Shown: positions 31,979 through 41,478, counted from the stretch's first letter. The stretch is 64,000 bases of DNA from QQWI01 sp964522015 (GCA_964522015.1 CAZFST010000001.1:186001-250000); one strand, 5' to 3'. Notes: generated by a model not told the origin, from the letters alone. Translations and numbers: made by a program.

Positions 31979-33220
31979 ATGCAAACTGTATTTGTGTCAA
32001 ACCGTGAGAAATTAGGATCAACCTTAAATGAAGGGGAACTGGTGGTTCTCTTTGCAGGACAAGCGCCAAAGAGTACAGCTGATGCCCACTATAGTTTTAA
32101 AACAAACAAGAATTTCTTTTATCTAACTGGATTAACACAACAAAATTTTATCGTTTTAATACACCGGTTAAAAGGGGAAACCGTTTCAACCTTATTAATT
32201 GAAAAACCAGATTATGACGTTGAAAAATGGTATGGTAGAAAACTAACAAAAGAAAAAGCGATTGAAATATCGGGGATTGAAACAGTATTGTTTGTAGACG
32301 GATTTGAGCGTCATCTGACTCAACTGATTTATGCTGATAAAGTTTCTAAAGTGTTTTTTGATCTAGAAAAGCTCAGTTGGAATGAACCCCATTCAAGTAC
32401 CCATATTTTTGCTAGCACCTTTAAAGAAAAATTCATGCATATTCCAGTTGGAACTTGTCATCCCATTTTGACACAGCTTAGAATGATCAAGTCTGAGTTA
32501 GAGATTGCTCAAATTGAAAAGGCCATCGCTCTTACTAAAGAGGGCTTAGACAGCGTTATGACAGTGCTGAAACCAGGTGTGTTTGAATATCAATTGGAAG
32601 CGACTTTTAGCCACAGTATTCGATTTAATGGGGCCGATGGTAATTCGTTCCCAACGATAGCGGCATCGGGAAAAGATGCTGTAATTCTTCACTACGAAGA
32701 AAATGATAAGGCTGTACAAGATGGGGATTTAGTACTATTGGATTTGGGGGCACAATACCAAGAGTATTGTGCGGATATCAGCCGTACTTACCCAGTTTCT
32801 GGTGTCTTTTCTGAACGACAAAAGCAAATCTACAATATCGTTCTTAAAGCCATGGATGCAGTAATTACCATGATGAAACCAGATGTTCCTTTTGTAGAAC
32901 TTGATAAGAAATGTAAAGCTGTATTGGCACAAGAATTGATGGCTATTGGCTTGATTGAAAGCACAGAGGGTTTGTCGGAGTATTATTACCATGGGGTCAG
33001 TCATCATTTAGGACTTGATGTCCATGATCTTGGGGTCCGCGATGGTGTCTTGAAGCCTGGGATGGTCTTTACAGTTGAACCGGGTCTTTACATTGCTAAA
33101 GAAGGCATCGGTATCCGATTGGAAGATGATATTCTAATTACAGAAGATGGACATCGTAATTTATCTGTAGCCATTCCTAAATCAACAGAAGAAATTGAAG
33201 CTTATATGGGCAAACGATAA
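31979..33220 (+). CDS. pepP: Xaa-Pro aminopeptidase (M24B)
   Basis: 413 residues; releases N-terminal residues ahead of proline using two Mn2+ ions. Residues 1-150 form the creatinase N-domain with the FYLTGL segment, and 175-400 the pita-bread catalytic domain. Metal ligands are recognisable: DLG and ADISRTYPVSG (two Asp), HHLGLDVHD (His), FTVEPGLY (Glu) and GIRLEDD (Glu). ATG behind CTGGAGG. Monocistronic between two terminators. Confidence 0.93.
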   Translation: MQTVFVSNREKLGSTLNEGELVVLFAGQAPKSTADAHYSFKTNKNFFYLTGLTQQNFIVLIHRLKGETVSTLLIEKPDYDVEKWYGRKLTKEKAIEISGIETVLFVDGFERHLTQLIYADKVSKVFFDLEKLSWNEPHSSTHIFASTFKEKFMHIPVGTCHPILTQLRMIKSELEIAQIEKAIALTKEGLDSVMTVLKPGVFEYQLEATFSHSIRFNGADGNSFPTIAASGKDAVILHYEENDKAVQDGDLVLLDLGAQYQEYCADISRTYPVSGVFSERQKQIYNIVLKAMDAVITMMKPDVPFVELDKKCKAVLAQELMAIGLIESTEGLSEYYYHGVSHHLGLDVHDLGVRDGVLKPGMVFTVEPGLYIAKEGIGIRLEDDILITEDGHRNLSVAIPKSTEEIEAYMGKR

Positions 33221-33222
33221 AG

Positions 33223-33249
33223 TATGGTTTGTGCATCAAAAGTACGTAT
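33223..33249 (+). repeat. Post-stop sequence shared with 51597-51623 (copy 1)
   Basis: 27 bases beginning TATGGTTTG, two bases after the pepP stop. About 21 positions match the copy after the gene at 49645, and most differences are transitions. Confidence 0.5.
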
Positions 33250-33277
33250 AAGCATAATAATTAAGATGAAAATCTAA

Positions 33278-33320
33278 AAAAGAAAAAGTTAGGCTCACCG
33301 TGAGCCTAACTTTTTCTTTT
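33278..33320. terminator. Bidirectional terminator, pepP / zinc-ribbon gene
   Basis: Perfect 20-bp inverted repeat (33278-33297 with 33301-33320), CCG loop, A-rich and T-rich ends on either strand. Confidence 0.93.
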
Positions 33321-33348
33321 GAGTGTATGTCATTAAAATTGACTAAAT

Positions 33349-34494
33349 CTAGACGTTAAAATGATTGAGTAGTTGCATTAAGTGACTTGTATCGGTTTGT
33401 GTCTTTTGATAATACACGATAGCGGCGATTATAGAAATGACTAAAAGTGCAACAATCGCGACGCGAATCCAATCAATCGGGTAATTTCCTTGCACTTCAC
33501 CGGTTTGGCCATTGATGCCAAATTGATATGTTTTTCCGTTGTAAAGATAGGTTGAAAGCCATACTGGCAGCAAGATGTGTTGGAAGTCCACTTGGTCATA
33601 GGTGGTGTTAAGTCGGGCACTTCTGATATGATCTCCCCCATGCTTTCTTCGAATGGCTTCAACTAGTTCGTTATGGATAGTCGGTTTTAGGTTTTCAAAG
33701 CCATCACTTAGGCTGATACTATAGCGCTGAGCTATAAAGCCCGAGAGGTATGCTGTATCATAAGGTTTAGAAGCTTTAAAATCAAAGGGTTCTAGGGCGT
33801 TAATTTTTTTTGTATTGAATTGGTCTGATGCATTTGCTAGTAAATCCAAAAATCCCTTTTGAATAAAGCCACTTTCTGAAACCCAGCGAATTCTTGTTTC
33901 TTGAACGTGCCGGGTAACGGATTTACCATTCTCCATGACTTGGCGTGCCACGGTGACAGTGTAATTATGCCCAATTTGACAACTATAATAGCTGGAGGTT
34001 TCTGTGTTAAAATGCCAATAAGGAATATAGATGCCTTTTAATCGTTCGGCATCTTGAGCATTCTTAACAGCTCTTTTTGCAAAAAAACGGCGTTTGAGCC
34101 ACTTTTCAAATCTTTCAAATGCGTCTTGACGGGTAATGGTAAATGGAATAACAGCATGAGGGCTAATTCCCAAGTCGGTTTTGCTTTCTGTAATATGATT
34201 AGAACCACAAAATGGACAGGTTAAAGACACGTCCTTTTCACTGATGTTAGTAGTGGCTCCGCAGCTGCTACAGGACAAGGCTCTAACACCATTACCCCAT
34301 GCATGATTTGCATCCTTCTCATATTGAAAGAAATCATGTCTTGAAAGTGTTCCTTCTACTTCTAGCACTTTTTCGTAGCTGCAGTATTCACAAGTTAAAC
34401 TGCCTTTTTCAGGACTAAACACCATGGGGCCACTGCAATTTGGACAATTGACTTTTTCAGTATTTTGTTCAATGACTTCTTCCTCATGACTCAT
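33349..34494 (-). CDS. Zinc-ribbon protein with C-terminal membrane anchor
   Basis: About 381 residues from ATG 34494, which overlaps the upstream stop (ATGA); ATG 34509 is the alternative. Two zinc ribbons open the protein: CPNC...CEYC near residues 17-40 and CSSC...CPFC near 75-95, of the TFIIB-like kind. A 200-residue middle part (IPYWHFNTETSSYYSCQIG, then LLPVWLSTYLYNGK) is conserved-looking but unnamed. A single hydrophobic segment near residues 335-358 anchors it, leaving the ribbons in the cytoplasm. It is coupled to an SPFH gene, a pairing that suggests a membrane-associated assembly. Function unknown. Confidence 0.78.
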   Translation of the reverse strand: MSHEEEVIEQNTEKVNCPNCSGPMVFSPEKGSLTCEYCSYEKVLEVEGTLSRHDFFQYEKDANHAWGNGVRALSCSSCGATTNISEKDVSLTCPFCGSNHITESKTDLGISPHAVIPFTITRQDAFERFEKWLKRRFFAKRAVKNAQDAERLKGIYIPYWHFNTETSSYYSCQIGHNYTVTVARQVMENGKSVTRHVQETRIRWVSESGFIQKGFLDLLANASDQFNTKKINALEPFDFKASKPYDTAYLSGFIAQRYSISLSDGFENLKPTIHNELVEAIRRKHGGDHIRSARLNTTYDQVDFQHILLPVWLSTYLYNGKTYQFGINGQTGEVQGNYPIDWIRVAIVALLVISIIAAIVYYQKTQTDTSHLMQLLNHFNV

Positions 34495-35546
34495 AGGGCT
34501 TGCCCACATTCAGCGCAGAATTTTGCACCTGGAATAGTCGCTACTTGACATTTAGGACAAACTGGTGGCGTTAGCCTTTGGCCACATTCAGCACAAAATT
34601 TGCTGCCCGATGAATTTTGGGCCTTGCATGTAGGGCATGTCAATGATGGGCCAGGTTGACTAACTGGTGCGGGTTGAATCGGCTGATTAACAGTAACTGC
34701 TTGTGCCTGTGCTTGATTCATCGCCCCCATCATTGCTGCGGAGGCACCAATACCAACACCTAGTCCTGCCAGGCCTCCGCCAGGGTTATTAGCAGCATCT
34801 CCAATCGCTTCAGCTGTTTGAAATTGAGTATAACGGTTTAGGTCTCCTAGAACACCCATTTGTGTTCGTTTATCCATCATCGCCTCGACCTCAGGGGGTA
34901 AAGAGAGATTTTGTATGGTCAAATTGGTAATGGTAAGGCCGTAAGCGTTAAACTGCTTTGAAACTTTAGCAAGACATGCCTCTGCGATTTCATCATATTG
35001 CGTTGCTAAGTCTAGGGCTGCTATTTTAAGTTCTGCCAATAAATCAGTGATGCCAGAAAGAATTTGACTTTTTAATTGCGGTGTAATCATGTCCGTATCG
35101 GCAAAGCGATTATTGCCGAATACTTCTTTCATAAACGTGACGGCGTCCGTCACGCGATAGGCAAACGTCCCGAAACCGCGAAGGCGTATCATGCCAAATT
35201 CGACGTCGCGCATCATGATTGGATTAGTGGTACCCCATTTTTGATCAAGAAATTGGATTGTATTGACAAAGTAAACTTCAGCCTTAAAAGGGGATGTGAA
35301 TCCATAGGACCAAGATTTGAGCATGGTAAGAAGTGGCAAATTCTGAGTTGATAGTTGATATCGGCCAGGTTCGAATACATCTGCGATTTGACCTTCATTT
35401 ACAAATATTGCAACTTGACCTTCTCTGACAGTCAATTGTGCTCCCATTTTGATCTCATTTTTGTGAACTGGAAATTGGTAAACCATACGATTAGATCGTG
35501 TTTCTTGCCATTCAATTACTTCTATAAACTGCTGAAATAAACCCAT
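34491..35546 (-). CDS. SPFH-domain protein with double zinc ribbon (YdjI/virion-core-like)
   Basis: 351 residues. Start ATG 35546 has AGGAGG four bases before it; an upstream in-frame ATG does not. Residues 20-240 are an SPFH (band 7-like) domain of the bacterial virion core protein-like group: QLTVREGQVAIFVNEGQIADVFEPGRY and LSLPPEVEAMMDKR. A Gly/Ala-rich linker with a short hydrophobic GLGVGIGASAAMMGAM stretch follows, then two zinc ribbons (CPTC...CAEC and CPKC...CAEC). Such proteins form membrane-attached oligomers. It is translationally coupled to the ribbon/anchor protein downstream. Confidence 0.85.
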   Translation of the reverse strand: MGLFQQFIEVIEWQETRSNRMVYQFPVHKNEIKMGAQLTVREGQVAIFVNEGQIADVFEPGRYQLSTQNLPLLTMLKSWSYGFTSPFKAEVYFVNTIQFLDQKWGTTNPIMMRDVEFGMIRLRGFGTFAYRVTDAVTFMKEVFGNNRFADTDMITPQLKSQILSGITDLLAELKIAALDLATQYDEIAEACLAKVSKQFNAYGLTITNLTIQNLSLPPEVEAMMDKRTQMGVLGDLNRYTQFQTAEAIGDAANNPGGGLAGLGVGIGASAAMMGAMNQAQAQAVTVNQPIQPAPVSQPGPSLTCPTCKAQNSSGSKFCAECGQRLTPPVCPKCQVATIPGAKFCAECGQAL

Positions 35547-35753
35547 ATGACCTCCTAGCCAATTGGCAACTTTGTGCAAGTTTCATATCTTTAGTTTACC
35601 AAAAAATGAGCCATTGTACTAGAGTGACAATTATTTTGACTTTTTATCGATTTTCATTGAACAATCATTGTACTTTTGTGTATTTCGTGCGTAAGTCTAC
35701 GAAAAATAGGTATCTATTGAACAGTATAAACTTTGATTTTGAAGGAGAACACT

Positions 35754-37853
35754 ATGAGAGCCTTTCTATCGCTTCGTACCGCAATTATAATTCCCTATAT
35801 AGTGATTATGCTTGTCATGCTGTTTTCAATAGGTTTTGTATGGCAATCTAATTACCAATTTCTTGCGAAGGAGCAGGGCACCCGTATTGTTCGTGTCCTA
35901 AGTAATCATACCAATGAACGGCTAAATGGATTTTTAGGTGAGCCCCATCGTTTAAATGAGATATTTACAGCAGTCTTGTCAAAGGATGCCACACTGGAAG
36001 CTTATGATCTAACTGATAATCAAATGTTTTCCTTGGCTTTTATAAAAGCACAAAAGAAAAACTTGCCTCAGATTAGCGTTGTCAGTTACGGTGATGAAAA
36101 TGGACGATATTTGGGGTATCGTCTTAATGATGATGGTAGTTTTAGCCTTATGAGAAAGGACGAAAAAACCCAGTCTAAACTTAATATTTATGCAGCAGAA
36201 ACAATGGATTCTGACATTCTTGGGAGCTATGATGGTTATGACCCGAAGTCACGACCTTGGTACTTGCCAGCAAAAAATAATCCAAGACCTCAGTGGTCTG
36301 AGATTTATGTCAATGTAGATGAAAAAAACGAATCGACAATTTCTACGATTGCTCCAATTATTAATCAAGAGAAAGCATTTATAGGTGTCGCAGAAATTGA
36401 TGTTAAATTAAACGGCATTCATAAATTTTTAGCTGAGGAGCAGATTAAAGGAGAAGGTACGATTTACATTGTAGATCATGATTGGCGATTAGTAGCACAC
36501 TCAGGAACAACTGCAACCATGAAAATTATACCTGGTGAAACACCCACTGCAGAATTACTCAAAGCAAGGGAAAGTGAAGATATTCTCATTCGCGAAAGTG
36601 CAGAGTTCGTCTTGAAACCAGACAGCGTGATTAATGAGCCAAAAAGGATTATAATTAACTCTAAGCCTTATTATGTGTTGGCAAATACATTAAATTCATC
36701 ACTAAATCTTGGATGGACTGTTATTGTTGCAATACCAGAATCAGATATTATGGGTTCTGTTAAATCCAATTTTCAAATTTCAATGGTTTATTTGTTTGTT
36801 GTGATTTTTATGGGCACGATGTTAGGTGTTTTTATCATGAGTCGCATTGCCAAGCCCATATTATCAGTGACAAAGGCTGCTTTTGAACTTAGTGAAGGCA
36901 AATGGGGACTTTCTTTACCAATGAATAAACGGCCCTTGTATGAAACTTTTGAATTAGTGACCGCATTTAATCGAATGTCTTTGAAAATTAAAGATATGCT
37001 TGAACAAATTCAACAGATGCATACTAAAGAGAAAATTCAGCTGGAACTGGCGATACAAACAAAAACTGAGGAGCTAAAATTAACCCTACAGGAATTAATG
37101 GATCGAGAAAAAATGGCCTCATTAGGAAGCCTTGTTTCAGGAATTTCCCACGAAATCAATACACCACTTGGAGTTTCAGTCACAGCAGCTTCTTTTATGG
37201 AAGAAGCCAATCATACCATTGAGTTGCTAGTACAAAACAATCAAATGACTAAAGGCGACTTTATTAGATACATTGAAACCATGCGAGAAAGCGTCACAAT
37301 TCTTAATACAAATCTTTTAAGAGCTGCTGAACTCATTAGAAGTTTTAAGGAAATTGCAGTTAATCAGAGTAATGAAGAAGAACTGTCATTTGATTTTTAT
37401 GAATACTTACAGTCGATTATCACTAGTCTTAAACATGAATATAAGCACACTGCTCATCAGTTCAAAATTATTTGTCCACAACCATTTATCTTGTTTAGCT
37501 ATCCTGGAATTTGGTCACAGATACTCACTAATTTTATGATGAATACGTTACAACACGCTTATAAAGACAAGAATGATGGCATTATCCTTATTGAAGTACA
37601 ACAACATGAGTCTACGCTAAAAGTAATCTACAAAGATGATGGTATTGGCATCAAATCAGACCATTTAGCCCGAGTATTTGAACCTTTTTATACGACAAAC
37701 AGGGGGGCAGGAGGTAGTGGATTAGGTCTTAATATCGTTTATAATTTAGTAACTGGAAAATTAGGCGGTAGCATCAATTTAGAGAGTCGTGAAGGTGAGG
37801 GTGTTCAATTTACGATTGAGATACCACTAAACATTCAGAAAGTAGGGGCTTAA
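35754..37853 (+). CDS. Membrane sensor histidine kinase with extracellular Cache domain
   Basis: 699 residues from ATG 35754 (AAGGAG site). TM1 is residues 8-28 and TM2 about 337-358; between them a double-Cache sensor domain is marked by SYDGYDPKSRPWYLPAK and the APIIN...GVAEIDVKL segment. HAMP follows TM2 (RIAKPILSVTKAAFELSEG), then a coiled coil. The H-box is GISHEINTPLG with the phospho-accepting His, and the ATPase part has NFMMNTLQHAYKD (N), DDGIGI (G1), FEPFYTTNRGAGGSGLGL (F/G2). It is two bases from a response regulator, presumably its partner. Cache domains of this type bind small metabolites; the ligand is unknown. Confidence 0.93.
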   Translation: MRAFLSLRTAIIIPYIVIMLVMLFSIGFVWQSNYQFLAKEQGTRIVRVLSNHTNERLNGFLGEPHRLNEIFTAVLSKDATLEAYDLTDNQMFSLAFIKAQKKNLPQISVVSYGDENGRYLGYRLNDDGSFSLMRKDEKTQSKLNIYAAETMDSDILGSYDGYDPKSRPWYLPAKNNPRPQWSEIYVNVDEKNESTISTIAPIINQEKAFIGVAEIDVKLNGIHKFLAEEQIKGEGTIYIVDHDWRLVAHSGTTATMKIIPGETPTAELLKARESEDILIRESAEFVLKPDSVINEPKRIIINSKPYYVLANTLNSSLNLGWTVIVAIPESDIMGSVKSNFQISMVYLFVVIFMGTMLGVFIMSRIAKPILSVTKAAFELSEGKWGLSLPMNKRPLYETFELVTAFNRMSLKIKDMLEQIQQMHTKEKIQLELAIQTKTEELKLTLQELMDREKMASLGSLVSGISHEINTPLGVSVTAASFMEEANHTIELLVQNNQMTKGDFIRYIETMRESVTILNTNLLRAAELIRSFKEIAVNQSNEEELSFDFYEYLQSIITSLKHEYKHTAHQFKIICPQPFILFSYPGIWSQILTNFMMNTLQHAYKDKNDGIILIEVQQHESTLKVIYKDDGIGIKSDHLARVFEPFYTTNRGAGGSGLGLNIVYNLVTGKLGGSINLESREGEGVQFTIEIPLNIQKVGA

Positions 37854-37854
37854 T

Positions 37855-39405
37855 ATGAGTGACACATTAGATTTCAAAGGATTACAGTTGGATTTTTTTA
37901 AAGAAGAGGAAGCCGTCATTGTACCCCCACAATTTGTTGAAACCTATAAATTGATGATTGCAGATGATGATAAAGAAGTTCATATGATTACTAAAATGAT
38001 TTTAAAAGACTTTTCTTTTGAAGATCGAAAACTAACTTTCATTCACGCTTATACAGGAGAAGAGACAAAAAAACTCTTGGAGGAACACCCAGATACAGCA
38101 ATCCTATTTCTGGATGTTGTTATGGAAAGTCATCACTCTGGCCTTGATGTCGTCTCTTATTTACGAGACAATTTGAAGAATGATATGACGCGGATTGTTC
38201 TTAGGACTGGACAACCTGGGGAAGCACCAGAGGAAGAAGTCATTAAGCAATATGATATTAACGATTACCGTCTCAAAACTGAATTAACGGTTAAACGAAT
38301 GCATACAACCCTTTATACAGCATTGCGTAATTATAGAGACTTACAGAGGTTACAGCGGCACAAGAAGGGTTTAGAGAGAATTATTGAAGCTAGCAGTCAA
38401 TTGTTTCAACAGAATCAATTTACAGATTTTTTGACAAGTGTGCTTAATGAACTTTCGAATTTTTATCAAGATCAACCAGGCATAATTTATATGCGTGACA
38501 CTGGGGATTCAAGTCGCCTTGGCGGGTTTATTACCATGGAACAGCACAGAAAAGTTCGAATTGTTGCAGCAACCGGCAAATACGAAGGATTGATCGGTAA
38601 GGAAATTGGTTCCATACCAGAGCTGGGCTTTATGACTAATGTTGTTATGCATGAGCATGGAAATAATTACGCCATTGAACCTGTTGAAGGCGGGTTTATT
38701 ATTAGGTCTTCAACGGAACAGTACATTAGCAATTATATTTTTATTGAGGGTTCACAAGGAATCCATGATTTTGCTTTGATCGAGTTATTTTTGAAACACT
38801 ATGGCACTGCTTTTGATACTTATCTTGCTAAAAATCTTTATATTGAATCTCAACAAAAAATGTTAGATGTGTATCGGAGTGTTGTTGAGCGTCAATTTGA
38901 AAAACCCCTTGAACACATCTCGAAAATCAGTCAATTAGTGAGATGTTGCGCGCTAAAAAGGGGCTATAGTGAAATGGAGAGCGACTTAATGGGTCATGCG
39001 GCATCACTTCATGACGTAGGAATGGTTAAACTACCTGATCAAGTATTAATGCGCCATTCCAATCTTACAGATGAGGAGTTCGAATCTGTTAAAAGGCACA
39101 CTGATTGGGGCTATGAGATGCTACGGCTAAAAGATGATGAGATATTTAAAGTTGCTTCAGAAATTGCTCTGAACCACCACGAACACTTTGATGGCAGTGG
39201 TTATCCTAAGGGTCTGATTGGTATAGCTATTCCAGAGTCAGCACGGATTGCTTCAATTGTTGATGTTTACGTTAGTATGACCAGTGACAAGGCCTATGGC
39301 ATACGGCATTCTTCTGATGAAGCTATTGTCTACTTAAAAAAAGGAAGCGGTATTCAGTTTGACCCAAGTGTATTAGAATCTTTTTTTGAATGTTTGGAGG
39401 GTTAA
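37855..39405 (+). CDS. Response regulator with HD-GYP output, kinase-linked
   Basis: 516 residues with the same plan as the protein at 1218. Receiver at 30-165 (ADDDKEVH acidic pair, LFLDVV phospho-Asp, LRTGQPGEAP). Middle sensor-like domain about 170-320. HD-GYP at 330-510: HDVGMVKLP replaces the usual HDIGK lysine by Met, while HHEHFDGSGYP is intact. It should degrade c-di-GMP on phosphorylation by the kinase just upstream, though the Lys-to-Met change could alter activity. Nearly all of the diagnostic receiver segment is shared with the 1218 protein, so the two are recent paralogues. Confidence 0.9.
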   Translation: MSDTLDFKGLQLDFFKEEEAVIVPPQFVETYKLMIADDDKEVHMITKMILKDFSFEDRKLTFIHAYTGEETKKLLEEHPDTAILFLDVVMESHHSGLDVVSYLRDNLKNDMTRIVLRTGQPGEAPEEEVIKQYDINDYRLKTELTVKRMHTTLYTALRNYRDLQRLQRHKKGLERIIEASSQLFQQNQFTDFLTSVLNELSNFYQDQPGIIYMRDTGDSSRLGGFITMEQHRKVRIVAATGKYEGLIGKEIGSIPELGFMTNVVMHEHGNNYAIEPVEGGFIIRSSTEQYISNYIFIEGSQGIHDFALIELFLKHYGTAFDTYLAKNLYIESQQKMLDVYRSVVERQFEKPLEHISKISQLVRCCALKRGYSEMESDLMGHAASLHDVGMVKLPDQVLMRHSNLTDEEFESVKRHTDWGYEMLRLKDDEIFKVASEIALNHHEHFDGSGYPKGLIGIAIPESARIASIVDVYVSMTSDKAYGIRHSSDEAIVYLKKGSGIQFDPSVLESFFECLEG

Positions 39406-39433
39406 AAATACAAAAGCCTTTCTGTTTTATGGG

Positions 39434-39461
39434 TTACAGAGTGAAAATGCTGTGTTAGAAT
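39434..39461 (+). promoter_or_regulatory. Candidate promoter for the 39528 gene
   Basis: TTACAG and TAGAAT with a 16-base spacer. A small hairpin (AATATGA...TCATATT) follows near 39474-39492. Confidence 0.35.
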
Positions 39462-39527
39462 GAGAAGTAACTAATATGATGATTTCATATTGATTTTGAA
39501 ATTGATAACTGACAAAAGGAAAAACAC

Positions 39528-40199
39528 ATGGATAAAAATGAACAACACGAACACAATCCCATTTCAGGAACCAATTGTCCCACAGCTTCTAATAGCCAGA
39601 TTTCAATGAGCGCTTTATTAGATGCTATGGTCGTTCAATATGGGGCTTTAATCTTTGAAGATGTAATTCATATCTTAAGAGATCAGTTTAAATTAACTGG
39701 TGGAGATCCGCAACTACTTGAACAAGTACTTGTCTCTCTTGAAAATTGTAGAATTGCAATTAAACAAGCCTTCTTTCTAACCCATAATAGGGTGTCAAAT
39801 CCAGGTATTTTACTTGAAGCAATTTCAAAATCGCCCCAAGCTACTTTTGCACCTTTGCGCAGTGATCATTTAAAAAGTTTCCAGTATGGAAACATACCCG
39901 AATATTCAGTGCACCATCGTCATTTTAAGGAGTATTTGAGCGAGAAATTTGGATTTGATCCTATCGCTGGCCAACTATTGATTACCGATGTTATGTTGCA
40001 GATGAATCTAGATTGGGATCAAAATCAAGTACTACAAGGCCTCCCTGAATCAATACGCCCTAAAGGTGAAATCGATAAAAAGCTAATGGTGCGCTTACTG
40101 GCTCTTGTTTATCAGCATACCCCTAGGTGGCTTGAGAAAGGGTATACACCCAATGAACTTTACGTACCGTCGGATGAATCCAAGCGACCAGAGTTTTAG
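39528..40199 (+). CDS. Uncharacterised protein (223 aa)
   Basis: 223 residues, soluble. The first 25 residues are polar and look disordered (NEQHEHNPISGTNCPTASN); the rest is mostly helical, with a helical block ILRDQFKLTGGDPQLLEQVL and a later region FKEYLSEKFGFDPIAGQLLITDVMLQ. I recognise no family. ATG at 39528 with AAAGG as ribosome site and a weak promoter upstream. Its stop lies within a 22-bp tandem duplication. It follows the kinase/HD-GYP pair but is probably a separate transcript. Confidence 0.7.
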   Translation: MDKNEQHEHNPISGTNCPTASNSQISMSALLDAMVVQYGALIFEDVIHILRDQFKLTGGDPQLLEQVLVSLENCRIAIKQAFFLTHNRVSNPGILLEAISKSPQATFAPLRSDHLKSFQYGNIPEYSVHHRHFKEYLSEKFGFDPIAGQLLITDVMLQMNLDWDQNQVLQGLPESIRPKGEIDKKLMVRLLALVYQHTPRWLEKGYTPNELYVPSDESKRPEF

Positions 40200-40231
40200 A
40201 GTCATACTACCAGAGTTTTAAAGTCATACTA
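40188..40231 (+). repeat. 22-bp tandem duplication across a stop codon
   Basis: Two head-to-tail copies (40188-40209 and 40210-40231) differing at one base. The first holds the TAG stop of the 39528 gene. Confidence 0.9.
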
Positions 40232-40279
40232 AATGAAAATCCCCTTGTGCCGTATGATTGGCACAAGGGGATTTTCATT
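40232..40279. terminator. Bidirectional terminator
   Basis: Perfect 20-bp inverted repeat (40232-40251 with 40260-40279), 8-base loop, AAAA/TTTT on both sides. Its right arm overlaps the sugar-kinase stop codon. Confidence 0.93.
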
Positions 40280-41273
40280 AACAAACACTTTTATGAGTAC
40301 CATCTGATTCAAATTGTGTCTCCAATTGCCGGTAAAATTCTTCGGTAATTTTAGTGCCAGTGAATTCTATTGCAGATAATAAGGAACCTGCAACCGGTGG
40401 TAATTTGGGCTGAACATAGTAGGCTAAAGGCGCAATCCGTTGAATAGTGGCCATCATAGCATTGATAAAGTGGGGCGAACTCCCTTTAAATACGGAACCA
40501 CCAATAACAACAGGAACACTTTGATTTGCAAGATTAGCTTTTACAATCATACCTGCTACCATTTCACCTTGAATCCGTCCGAAATTTTCGAGAATTTCAA
40601 TAGCGACAGGGTCACCTTCGCTGGCAACTTGAAAGATCAAAGGGGGCAATTGTTTGTAAATTGTATTTGAGATAGTGAATTCAGGATAAACAAGGTCCAC
40701 AACTTCAGACATTGATCCAACACCTAGTATTTCTGGTATTCGGTGTTCTAATGCTGACTTTAGATAGGTACCTTCTTCGGAGCGAAAGGCATAGTGTAGT
40801 GCTGTCATGGACATTTCGTCGCCACCACCATAGCCACCTGCAGCATACCCAAGGGCTCGTAAAATATGTTTAGCGCCATCCTGTCCAACAGCTCCTGCAT
40901 TTGAACCAGTGCCATATAATGAAACGGCTCCCCAGTACTGATGTAGTGCACTTCTGAAAACGCACCAAGTATCATTTTCTACCACGAAAGACGTTTCATT
41001 AGAAATATCCTTTGCCATCTTATTAAGGACTTCAAAGTCAGATGGTAAATCAGCACCTGAGAGGCCAAAATATACAAATGCTATGGCTTCAGTATTAATC
41101 TGCTTCGTTAAAGCTTGATAAAGCTCGGCAAGTGCATTTGTAGCACCTGTGATGCCGATTAATTGATAATTAGATGGTCCAACTGATAAATCTAAAATAA
41201 TTTGACCATTGATTGACATCAAGATCCCGCGGGTTTTAGTACCACCGCCGTCAATTCCGATTACATAACGCAT
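40278..41273 (-). CDS. BadF/NagK-like N-acetylglucosamine-type kinase
   Basis: 331 residues of the ASKHA ATPase family, BadF/BadG group. Motifs: phosphate-1 loop GIDGGGTKTRG (residues 5-15), FGLSGAD, VENDTW, phosphate-2 SLYGTGSNAGAVG, GYAAGGYGGGDE and a late VVIGGSVF adenosine motif. Members near transporters usually phosphorylate N-acetylglucosamine, glucosamine or related sugars. It is transcribed away from a LacI regulator, and operator-like sequences overlap both promoters, so it is likely the kinase for the sugar imported by the system at 42629-48072. Dehydratase-activating roles are unlikely here. Confidence 0.85.
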   Translation of the reverse strand: MRYVIGIDGGGTKTRGILMSINGQIILDLSVGPSNYQLIGITGATNALAELYQALTKQINTEAIAFVYFGLSGADLPSDFEVLNKMAKDISNETSFVVENDTWCVFRSALHQYWGAVSLYGTGSNAGAVGQDGAKHILRALGYAAGGYGGGDEMSMTALHYAFRSEEGTYLKSALEHRIPEILGVGSMSEVVDLVYPEFTISNTIYKQLPPLIFQVASEGDPVAIEILENFGRIQGEMVAGMIVKANLANQSVPVVIGGSVFKGSSPHFINAMMATIQRIAPLAYYVQPKLPPVAGSLLSAIEFTGTKITEEFYRQLETQFESDGTHKSVC

Positions 41274-41360
41274 AAATTCCTCTTACTTTCAGATTTCCGT
41301 GCACTCTCAAGGGGTTATCGATAGAGAGTAATGGACAAGAATTTTGCACAGATTGCATAA

Positions 41361-41373
41361 GTTTAACCGCTTA
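41361..41373. promoter_or_regulatory. LacI-type operator at the sugar-kinase promoter
   Basis: Read on the minus strand: TAAGCGGTTAAAC, 11 of 13 matching the site at 41516-41528. It lies just downstream of the -10 box of the kinase promoter. Confidence 0.6.
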
Positions 41374-41374
41374 T

Positions 41375-41403
41375 ATTATAACACTTTATAAATCACATCG
41401 CAA
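41375..41403 (-). promoter_or_regulatory. Promoter of the sugar-kinase gene
   Basis: Minus strand TTGCGA and TATAAT with a 17-base spacer. About 100 bases upstream of the ATG at 41273. Confidence 0.55.
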
Positions 41404-41478
41404 GAAAATAATGAAATCGTCTTAACCCTTTGTAATACAGTGATATCTACGCATTATGTAAAAAACAGAAAATAAATA

